NCBI RefSeq assembly: GCF_000583875.1
Contig: NZ_CP006571.1
Coordinates: 599,416-663,415, forward strand
Origin: Chlamydia avium 10DC88
GTDB taxonomy: Bacteria > Chlamydiota > Chlamydiia > Chlamydiales > Chlamydiaceae
DNA: 64,000 nucleotides
Direction: 5' to 3'
Positions 21,538-29,556 of the stretch are shown here, in pieces. Positions within the stretch are counted from its first letter, which is position 1, and every line of letters begins with the position of its first letter. The notes below the pieces were generated by a model, which had not been told where the DNA came from, searched no databases, and saw nothing but the letters and a program-made list of their open reading frames with translations. Both the position numbers and the translations under genes were made by a program.

Positions 21538-23597
21538 TCAATGCTGTGGAGGCTGTTTATCAGGAGATTCCTGGCTGGGAAGAATTGTTGAAAGTAACTG
21601 TTGTCTTCTCGATTCAGGTAAACTCATTGCCATTGCTTGAACCAAAGCTCTTAAAGCTCTTGAAGATGCAACGTCTCTCGAAGATTCTAATAACTTAGAT
21701 TGCAATTCTTCAATTTGTTTGTCTTTAGATTCTATCTGTTCCAGTTGTTTTGTAGTTGTCTCCGATAGGGAGGTTATTTGTGATTCCAACTGATTTATGC
21801 GCTGTTGCAATTCTTGGTTTCTTTCCCTTTCTTCTTGTAATTCTTTGCTCTGCTCATCAATTTTCTTATATAACTCATTCTGAGAAAGAGTCAAAATATG
21901 CTCTCTAGAATAATGAGAGAAAGCAGCTAAGTTCTCTCTAACAGTCTTAAATGCTGCTAATTCCTTATGCTTTTTCTTCTCTAATTTTTCTTCGAAGGCA
22001 CGGAACATTCGCTCATACAACTCTAAAGTATTTTTCAACTTAGAGTTGTCTTGACTTATAGAATCAAGTTCTTTTTGAAAATTAACTATCTTATGCATGT
22101 GCAGATCCTTCTCAGATCGTGATTTCTCTCTTAAAGACTCAAAAGTATTTTTCAACTCAGAGTTGTCTTGACTTATAGAATCAAGTTCTTTTTGAAGATG
22201 AACTATCTTCTGTACTTGCAGATCTATCTCAGATCGTGATTTCTCTCTTAAAGACTCAAGCTCTTGAAGTAATTTCTCATTTCGTGAACGCTCATTTTCT
22301 TTTTCTTGTTTCTCTAATGATAACTCTGTTGATAGACTCGTATAGCGTATTTGTACAATCTCGAGATTTTGAATCTTTTCTGTTAGTTCCTTGATCTTAT
22401 TCTGTCTTGACTCTAACTCTCGATTTAATCGTAATATTTCTTCTTCAGAAGCTTGTCCTTTTGCTCTTTCAGTTTGAAGAATCTGCTCTAGATCTTCTAC
22501 CTTATCTTTCTCTTCTTTAAGTTTATCACTAATTTGGCTTAGTTGTGATTGAAGCTTACCACGAACTTTATCTCGTTCTAACTTTGTTACTGTAGCAGTT
22601 AGTTTAGCAGTAATACTTGCTTTCTCTCTTAATATATCGGCTAATTTCTTCTCTTGATCTTGCTCTAGTTTAGCTTTTGCTTGTCTAAGATCTTCTAACT
22701 GCTGATTAAGAATTTTTATCGTTTCATCTTGAGTAGAATTTGTAATTTTAAGGTCCTGAATCTTCTGTTCTAACTCTACTATTTTAACTTTTAACCCGTC
22801 TATTTTTAATTGATCTTCAGAAACTTTATTTTCCAGTAAGTTACACAACTGCCTACTATTCTTAAGGAGTTCTTCAACACACCTAGATAAATTTTGAGCT
22901 GCATGCATGAGTGAATCAACCTGAGGTTGTTCATCATCTAATTGTATACTAACACTACTCCAACCATCTACAGCTTCCAAATAAGTTCGCAAACACAAAT
23001 CAAACTTTCTAAAGTCTAAAGAGTCTTCTTTAACACGTGAAAATATTAAATATTTAGATTGGAGCGTCTCAGAATCAGTAGAACTCTGGATTTTCTCCCT
23101 CGTAGCTAGTAAATTTCCTTTTGCTTCAGCAACTTTAATCGCCTCTTGCTTCTTTCGATCTAAAATCCCTTGATAACTTTGTTGTTTAACAGTGAAATTC
23201 CGTATCTGCTCATCAAAATTTGCCTCCGCTGCTGCGGCTGCTGCCTGACTTTCAGCTACAGCCTTTCGTAAAATAAGGACGTCCTGATCTCCTGGTAGGT
23301 GAAGTCTACTTGCTTGAGCCTTAGAAACTAAAGATCTGCAAATTAAACAATGGATTCCCGAAACTAAAAGAAGAAGCCCTATACCAATAGTGACTCCTAA
23401 AACTAGAGGAGAGAAAATACTGAAATCAATGCCAAAAACAACAGAGGCAACAACCCCCCCCCCCCCCCCAATGAGGTGACGAGTATCCCTACGACTAAAA
23501 GTAAAACATTGATAACTTTACACGCCGTAGATTTATTAATATCATATTGCGATTGATTGCTTTCTACATTTCTAAAAGAACAACAATTTACAAGCAT
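21538..23597 (-). CDS. large Inc-like coiled-coil protein interrupted by a poly-G tract (candidate phase-variable gene)
   Basis: As written the reading from ATG 23597 (MLVNCCSFRNVES) runs through a first hydrophobic segment into 16 consecutive G and stops after 64 residues at 23403. From the end of the tract a second frame is open without interruption down to 21538. It begins VVASVVFGIDFSIFSPL, a second hydrophobic segment, and continues into roughly 580 residues of almost continuous coiled coil. A tract of 17 or 14 G joins both into one 686-residue protein with a bilobed hairpin (about residues 25-90) and an Inc-type tail. Two 39-residue tandem repeats lie in the coil. A TTG at 22998 could start a truncated form, but there is no ribosome site. 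Function unknown. Confidence 0.72.
22021..22254 (-). repeat. tandem duplication, 2 x 117 bp, inside the large Inc gene
   Basis: Units 22021-22137 and 22138-22254 encode near-identical 39-residue blocks (SLREKSRSE.DL...KIV..., ending LDSISQDNS.LKNT.E). Few substitutions separate the copies. The duplication keeps the frame but is not a whole number of heptads. Confidence 0.85.
23454..23469. repeat. homopolymer run of 16 C (16 G on the coding strand)
   Basis: The only long G/C homopolymer in this AT-rich window. It sits between the two hydrophobic segments of the large Inc reading frame. Codon arithmetic gives in-frame translation at 14 or 17 bases and out-of-frame at 15 or 16. Confidence 0.93.
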
Positions 23598-23880
23598 TTA
23601 TCACTACCACTACCTAAAACTAAAAGGCCAAGATTAGATAATAAGACATTCTTTTAACGCAAGTCATAGATAAAGGGATAAGGCTATTGACAATAAAAAT
23701 TAAGCAATGAAAAGCAAATGGATACCCTATCTTTTTATTTCAGAAATGATATTAACCATTTCCAATACGGCAACAATGAACTCTATCAGAGGGAAGGATA
23801 ATTTCTAACAATAGTCGTGTTTACACAACAATCCGAGAAAGAAAGCATAAACTCTCTAGACATTAGGATCTTCTTAAGAA

Positions 23881-24387
23881 TTATAATAAAATCATTTCTT
23901 GTAATTTTCGAGTCAGGTCTTGAATATAGAACTCGTATGCATCTCGAGAATCCAACTCTGCTAAATAATTATTTTTGCAAAAAGTATTTTCCTGTTTCAA
24001 TGCGTCTATACTTTTATCTAGATGCCTAACTTTATCTTCTAGTTGTGTTACCTGATCTTGATATCCAAGAATTTGCTTATCTAAACATTGTATATGGTTA
24101 CTCAGTTTAACTGCTTCGTCCTGAGCCCTAACATAATTTCTTAAAGCATTACTTTGGCTAATTAAAAAATGAATTCCCAAGACTATCAAGACAAAAGATA
24201 TGAGCGCATTTAGAATCAAATAACCTAAAGAAACTTGAGTGGTAACAAATAAACTTATAATATTGATTACCAAAGACAATATTCCTGCCACAATCACTGA
24301 AATCGTATACGCTACAAAGCAATGATGCTTGCTATTCGTTATGCATGGGGAAATCATGTGTTCTAAACACGCGGGGAAAATGTTCAT
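23881..24387 (-). CDS. Inc-like membrane protein with coiled coil (168 aa)
   Basis: Short N-terminus with cysteines (MNIFPACLEHMISPC), then a hydrophobic hairpin at about residues 28-50 and 54-76 with the usual short turn, then a coiled coil at about 85-165. Starts 18 bases after the 258-residue Inc gene, so these two are almost certainly cotranscribed. No named family recognised beyond the Inc topology. Confidence 0.7.
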   Translation of the reverse strand: MNIFPACLEHMISPCITNSKHHCFVAYTISVIVAGILSLVINIISLFVTTQVSLGYLILNALISFVLIVLGIHFLISQSNALRNYVRAQDEAVKLSNHIQCLDKQILGYQDQVTQLEDKVRHLDKSIDALKQENTFCKNNYLAELDSRDAYEFYIQDLTRKLQEMILL

Positions 24388-24405
24388 AAAAAGCCTAAGC
24401 CACTC

Positions 24406-25182
24406 TTATTTTTTATCTAAACTATCACTAATATATCGCTGCAAACCAGCTATTTCTTCTCTTAAATTTTTCTCTCTCTCACTAAGTTGGGCCATCTCTT
24501 CTTCTTGTGACTGCACAATTCCGACTTTAAGTTCTAGATCATTCATAACTATTTGCAATTGAGATTGTAAACTATTATTTCTTCCTTTTTCTATGTCTAA
24601 GGATTGCTTTAAAATAACTGTCTCAGAAAACAACTCGTTATAACTTTCTCTCATTTTGCTAATAATCATCTTGGAAGCGATTTCTTGATTGACGTAATTC
24701 CTCTGACACTTCATAAGTTCGGAATTCAATCTATTCACGGTGGATTCCATCCCCATCTTCTCATTAACAAGAACTTGATTAGAAGCAAGAGCTTTCCCTA
24801 ATTCCTTATTTTTTTCATCTAACACTTTATTTAGCTCCTTGAGTGCTTCTTCTTTTTCAAGAATTATCCGCTGAAAATATAAAGCATTAGTAGCTTCGTA
24901 GCCATGCAACTGAAGTAATTTAAAGAGAGCTCGACTATAGACACAGCCAAGGATTAAGAGTAAAACAATACCAAAAAGTACCGACCCCATAAGCAAATGA
25001 AACGCTATAGGTAACTGGGAACAAAAAACCCCCAAAAGAGAAGCGCCAATTGCCAATATCGAAATGCCGATGATAAGCCCCGCTAGAGAAGTGATCAATA
25101 CAATCTTAACTTTATCCGAACTTTGAAGCTGTGTCGTCGATTGTGTGCTGACAATATTCTCTGGGGAAGTAGGAGAAACCAT
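24406..25182 (-). CDS. Inc-like membrane protein with coiled coil (258 aa)
   Basis: The polar N-terminus (MVSPTSPENIVSTQS) is rich in Ser/Thr, as type III secreted proteins often are. A hydrophobic hairpin (about residues 27-50 and 56-82) follows, then about 170 residues of coiled coil. The frame opens at a TTG (25200), but AGAGG seven bases before the ATG at 25182 supports that later start; the ATG at 25188 sits too close to the ribosome site. Function unknown. Confidence 0.7.
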   Translation of the reverse strand: MVSPTSPENIVSTQSTTQLQSSDKVKIVLITSLAGLIIGISILAIGASLLGVFCSQLPIAFHLLMGSVLFGIVLLLILGCVYSRALFKLLQLHGYEATNALYFQRIILEKEEALKELNKVLDEKNKELGKALASNQVLVNEKMGMESTVNRLNSELMKCQRNYVNQEIASKMIISKMRESYNELFSETVILKQSLDIEKGRNNSLQSQLQIVMNDLELKVGIVQSQEEEMAQLSEREKNLREEIAGLQRYISDSLDKK

Positions 25183-25349
25183 AACCATGCCTCTGCTCAA
25201 CTAAAATAATGTTTCAAAAACACAATAAGGCAATCTATCTATCTTAAATTATTAAAAACTTATTTTACAAAGATCCTACAAATGGAAATTATTCTCAATA
25301 TAAGAACGATTATAAAAAATTCTTTATAATCAAAATAAACATGTCTTTT

Positions 25350-25970
25350 TTATATGGAGGCTTCCTTAAGAGACCAGTTTTCTTCCTCTAGCTGTTGTAC
25401 ATAAGTTTGCAGCTTTAATAGCGTGGACTCTGTTTTATCTAATCTTCTCTGTAAAACGGTAATTTGTTTCTGAGAACGTAGAAACTCGATCTCTCTTTGA
25501 CGAGATTCACGACTTACTTCAGCAAATTCCTCCTCTTTTGTGGTAAACATAAGAGAACTATCAATAAGTTCCATCTCGTTATTATCTAAAGCAGCCTGTG
25601 TAATGCTTAACTGAAACTGATATTCTTTTAATTGTAGATCATATTGACTCAGTTCATTTAAAAGAGAATCTCTATTTTTCTTAATGTCGTCTATCTCTTG
25701 ATGTCCCTTAAAAATTTTATAAAAAATAATAAACGACAAAATCAAAGTAATAGCAATAACTACAGAAGAAAGAGAGATCAAAATGAAATTCATTGGACTC
25801 ATCAATGCAATAAGCACTAAGGAAGTAATTTCCAGACCAAGTAACACGCACGATGATAGCATAGCAATGACCGTAGATGACATGGAGTGGCACCGAGAAA
25901 ACGCGTCTACTGAAGAATCCGTGTTTTGAACTAAATTTGTGTTCTCTTTACAAACAGCAGTAATTTCCAT
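25350..25970 (-). CDS. Inc-like membrane protein with coiled coil (206 aa)
   Basis: A polar start (MEITAVCKENTN), two hydrophobic segments at about 32-56 and 60-84, then a coiled coil to the C-terminus (heptads around LLNELSQYDLQLKEY and LLKLQTYVQQLEEE). Most upstream intact member of the minus-strand Inc row. The 149-base gap to the next gene may carry a separate promoter. Function unknown. Confidence 0.7.
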   Translation of the reverse strand: MEITAVCKENTNLVQNTDSSVDAFSRCHSMSSTVIAMLSSCVLLGLEITSLVLIALMSPMNFILISLSSVVIAITLILSFIIFYKIFKGHQEIDDIKKNRDSLLNELSQYDLQLKEYQFQLSITQAALDNNEMELIDSSLMFTTKEEEFAEVSRESRQREIEFLRSQKQITVLQRRLDKTESTLLKLQTYVQQLEEENWSLKEASI

Positions 25971-26051
25971 AGAACATGCTCTTTTAAAATCATAAGTTCA
26001 TAAACTAGATACCAAAACAAACAGACAAACTTACCGGATGGCGAAAATAAT

Positions 26052-26592
26052 TTAATCCTTAATTCGCTTTCCTAAGGCATATGCATAGAAAAAACCTTGT
26101 ACTTTGAGCATGAGATAAGAAGCTAATAAAGACCTTAAAAAATTAAAAAAACAAGAAGAACCATAATAAACTATCCTTTTTAATTTAGGACTTGTTCCAA
26201 TATTATTTTCTGTTTGTTTCTTTAGTGAATAAAGTCTTAATTGCTCTCCTTCTTGGCTATCTACTTGTTCTGAGATTTGATCCTCACTACTAGTCAATGA
26301 TTGCAGTGCAGCTATCTGTAATCCTTTCTCCACCCATTCACGTTCTATTTTTTCCTGTAGCTAGAATTAAGTCATCTCGTCGTTGTTAAACTTCTAGATG
26401 TTCTTCTAACAATATTGCTTTCTCACTTTCCAGATAGTCTACTGTCTGTTTCAAAATCTCCACCTTATTTTGAAGCGAGGTTACTCGATCTGACAATTGA
26501 TCTCGTTTTCTCTTAATGAAGATTTCTCAGATGTAGCTATGGAAGATATTTAAAGGCACGGGTAAATCTTTCGGGGACAACACTGAAGCCAT
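26052..26592 (-). pseudogene. decayed Inc-type coiled-coil gene
   Basis: Only the last part is open (GTG 26333 to 26052, 93 codons, with a C-terminal hydrophobic stretch SSCFFNFLRSLLASYL). Upstream, coiled-coil sequence continues in shifting frames: RDQLSDRVTSLQNKVEILKQ...EEHLEV then a stop, then LQEKIEREWVEKGLQ in another frame. Before that, ATG 26592 reads MASVLSPKDLPVPLNIFHSYI and stops. At least one nonsense change and two frameshifts are needed to restore it, and no homopolymer explains them. Read as a genuine remnant next to the intact Inc row. A short 93-residue protein is possible but unlikely. Confidence 0.6.
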
Positions 26593-27118
26593 AAGCTGCT
26601 TACATTAAAATAATTAAGTTGAAAATTAAGCTGCTGCAAGATTTAAAATGCAAGTAATTTATTCATAAAGTCAAGCCACTCCTCCATCAAGAGAAAAATC
26701 AGCAATAAGCTATAAGGTGACCTTCCTAGATTCTCTCTGACTCGCTCTTAATACATTGGATATACAAATGAGAATGTCTATGATTTAATTACAAAATCAA
26801 TAACACGAACCAGTACTGTAGAAAAATAAGCACATTGGCTTGTGATGTGCAACACGCCATATACGACGGGTTAGAGGGGTACTTTTAAAGTATTTTCTAT
26901 CTCTGTAAAAATCATTTTGTTTTCTAATTGAATTTAAGAAAATTAACAATCACTTTACAAAAGTGAAATTTTAAAATTCTTTAAAGTTGCTTTAAAAATT
27001 TATTTCTTTTTCATTTTTTAATAAAAAAATTAATTAAAAACTTTTTATTTTAGAAATAATTGATTTTAATCAAAATGCCATGTAAAATTCTTTTAAATTA
27101 TAAATTTTTAAAGCTTTT
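26593..27118. other. AT-rich intergenic region before the 770-aa Inc-like gene
   Basis: 526 bases with no gene. The last 250 bases are extremely AT-rich, with many A/T runs on both strands, a sign of bent or easily melted DNA. The stretch separates the minus-strand Inc row from the plus-strand 770-residue gene and carries that gene's promoter. Confidence 0.6.
27060..27088 (+). promoter_or_regulatory. candidate promoter of the 770-aa Inc-like gene
   Basis: TTGATT, a 17-base spacer and TAAAAT, about 30 bases before the ATG. The -35 box is half of a perfect palindrome, TTGATTTTAATCAA (27060-27073), a possible operator. The predicted leader is only about 25 bases long and has no clear ribosome site. 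Confidence 0.45.
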
Positions 27119-29431
27119 ATGACATTAGCTTCCGATCCTAGTATACCACAGTGTTATCCAAGTATTACACAACATCCCTTGATAACATTTTACCAGGCAA
27201 CTTCCTATACCTCTATTTACAACAAGTGCAGAGATCTCCTGAGTTCTTGTTGCTGTCTAAATCGCGCGCGTCCCTCTAACCCGCTCCATGTATTTGTATC
27301 CATTTTAGCAGCTATTTCTTCTGTTATCATTGCTATTCTTTTACTTCCTGTTAAACTTGTCTTACTTTCGGGATTCTTATGTTGTAAAATGCGTCGCACT
27401 ACAATTCCTGATTTAGAAACACCTTCTTCAAAAAGGCCTCGTCCCCCATTCCAAGATAGGCAAGACTCTATTTCTTCTCATGTTATAGAAGAAGAGCCCG
27501 CAGATGTTATAGAAGAGCCTGTAGAGCCCTCTCTTAGAGAATATCTCTCTATGTACTTTTCTCATCTTCCTATAAATCGTATTGATGTTATAGCTATAGC
27601 TCGCACTACCCTAGAAGGAATGGACTTTCCTGAAGACACAGAATCTATACTCAATCTACCAGCCCATCTCTTCTTCGAAAGTCCTCCGAATATGGAGCAA
27701 GCCCTTACTCTTCCCCTATTATCCGTTGAAGAAGAAGAATCAGAAACAGAAGATGTCTCAAGGGAAGAAGTCGAAGAAGTCCCACCTTCTCCACTACCCG
27801 AAAGTATAATGCAAGATGCTCGAATTAAATTCTTGCAACGCCATCTTCCCGAATTACCCTTACAGAAGTACCCAGAGTATTTTCCTTTCGTTCTGGAGTT
27901 ATTGAAAAACGAAAGTCCTCATGATCTTCCCTCAAATGCATTTATCTCTCCGACGCCTCCTGTACCCGCAGAAACTTCTCCAACTTCCCCTACACTAGAA
28001 GAATCAGGAGCAACAAGTATCCTGGAATCTATTGAAAATGAGCATCCTTCAATATGGCAGCAAGCATTTACGGATCGCCTCCTTCTCGAAGCGCCGTCAG
28101 ATTGGGAATTCATAGACAAATTAAACCAATACATTTCCTTACTGATAAGAGATTCCAGAGCAGCTGACCTAAAAGATGCTATTCAGAGAATAGCTAATCC
28201 TGAAGAAGAATCACCTCTGCAAGATCCATCTGTGCAACAAACGGCACGGGCTTACTTCTCGTGCCTACTCACATTGTTCACACAAACATCTCTCCCTATA
28301 TCTTTAAAGATTGAGATGTTGAATAGCATTTACCAACAATCTGCCCACTGGAGTTCAGCACCTGAACTCCTACTACCTATAGTATACGACGAATTACTTG
28401 CTATATCCTTCCTTCAAAGAGAACACGCTATTGCTTCTCTAGAAGAAGAACAGACAGGCTCCGGTAGCGCAATCATACGCCGATTACTGCCTCCTGTTTC
28501 TCCAGACATGACTGCAAGAGAACTTTCCGGATACATTGCATTATTACAACAAAAGTTTTCCCAGCCAATAACAACTCGACCTGACAGTCTTCCTCTAGTA
28601 CCTTCGACAAATGCCCTATTACAAGCTTTATCACAATCACAACCAGAATGGTCACAATTTAAATACAGTTTCATACAATTAGTTGAAGATATCTGTGGAA
28701 GGAATAATCCGACTACACGGAGCATGGTATTTATCATTAACCACCTAGCTGCTGAAAGAGAACATCTCATAAACTATACCGATGAAGCTGCAGCATCAGC
28801 TCGAGCAACTATGCACTTGCTATACCAACTTCTGTCAAGAACAAATCTATCACAGAATGAGAAAAAACTTATTCTGAAAAATATTACCTCCTATAGTGAT
28901 CGCTGTGCCCCTACCTGGATTACAGAATCAAATAACCAGCTAGAGCTCTATTTAAATTCTAGCACACATGGAAGAGATCTACTTCTCACTTGGGTACAGG
29001 CATTCAAACATCTTGCGATTCGCGACATGTATCGAAATGCGCCACAATGGCATATAGAATCAGCCTTTAAGTTAATATATCAAGAGCCTCTTGGTGTAGA
29101 TCCCGGATTTGTTGATTCATACACACGGCAGTTAACAGAAAACCGTGAAGAGCTTGCGCAGCAATATGATCGATTTGTAGCATACTATGCTACATGTGCA
29201 AGACACATGGTAGAGTTTGTTTTAGAACAAGCGAAACAAGCATCTCAAGAACAGCTGAATACTTTGATGGAAATAATATTATCTGACCTAGAAGCAGTAG
29301 CGCCTCAGGAACATGTGTCAGAGCTCATGCAAATATTCTTCCCTGAAGAAGAAGATTATAAGCCATGTAAAATCGCAATTATTTACCTACTGGTACGTGA
29401 GGGAATCTTGGAATTATTAGAAGAACAGTAA
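27119..29431 (+). CDS. large Inc-like/TMH-family protein (770 aa), function unknown
   Basis: The N-terminus has a cysteine cluster (SSCCCLNRARP, about residues 42-52), then one long hydrophobic stretch (about 57-92) big enough for a membrane hairpin, then CCKMRR. About 65 polar residues rich in Pro, Glu and Ser follow, then a large soluble helical C-terminal part with a second acidic Pro-rich linker (about 195-225 and 275-305). It is not a coiled coil, unlike the Inc row beside it. The plan fits the TMH/Inc families that are expanded in the C. psittaci group; I do not recognise the exact family. It stands alone on the plus strand and is convergent with pmpD. Confidence 0.6.
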   Translation: MTLASDPSIPQCYPSITQHPLITFYQATSYTSIYNKCRDLLSSCCCLNRARPSNPLHVFVSILAAISSVIIAILLLPVKLVLLSGFLCCKMRRTTIPDLETPSSKRPRPPFQDRQDSISSHVIEEEPADVIEEPVEPSLREYLSMYFSHLPINRIDVIAIARTTLEGMDFPEDTESILNLPAHLFFESPPNMEQALTLPLLSVEEEESETEDVSREEVEEVPPSPLPESIMQDARIKFLQRHLPELPLQKYPEYFPFVLELLKNESPHDLPSNAFISPTPPVPAETSPTSPTLEESGATSILESIENEHPSIWQQAFTDRLLLEAPSDWEFIDKLNQYISLLIRDSRAADLKDAIQRIANPEEESPLQDPSVQQTARAYFSCLLTLFTQTSLPISLKIEMLNSIYQQSAHWSSAPELLLPIVYDELLAISFLQREHAIASLEEEQTGSGSAIIRRLLPPVSPDMTARELSGYIALLQQKFSQPITTRPDSLPLVPSTNALLQALSQSQPEWSQFKYSFIQLVEDICGRNNPTTRSMVFIINHLAAEREHLINYTDEAAASARATMHLLYQLLSRTNLSQNEKKLILKNITSYSDRCAPTWITESNNQLELYLNSSTHGRDLLLTWVQAFKHLAIRDMYRNAPQWHIESAFKLIYQEPLGVDPGFVDSYTRQLTENREELAQQYDRFVAYYATCARHMVEFVLEQAKQASQEQLNTLMEIILSDLEAVAPQEHVSELMQIFFPEEEDYKPCKIAIIYLLVREGILELLEEQ

Positions 29432-29464
29432 ATAGTCCATAAAGGAGTTTACTCACTGTTCTTC
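29420..29464. terminator. stem-loop after the 770-aa gene
   Basis: GAAGAACAGT (29420-29429) pairs perfectly with ACTGTTCTTC (29455-29464), a 10-bp stem with a 25-base loop overlapping the stop codon. It lies between convergent genes, so a bidirectional terminator is possible. No T run follows. Confidence 0.4.
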
Positions 29465-29556
29465 CGACATCTATTTCCCTAACCATGGAGTAGATTTTTC
29501 CGTCTCATTGCACTTAGGGAACAATGCGTTTTACAATTATATGCTAATAGCAATTC

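Noticed and set aside
19892..27118. Mobile element or genomic island borders around the Inc cluster
   Set aside because: No transposase, integrase, terminal repeats or tRNA border were seen; gene content fits local duplication.
27217..28770. Minus-strand frames opposite the 770-residue gene, up to 118 codons
   Set aside because: The plus-strand frame is far longer and continuous; the shadows have unnatural Cys/Arg-rich composition.
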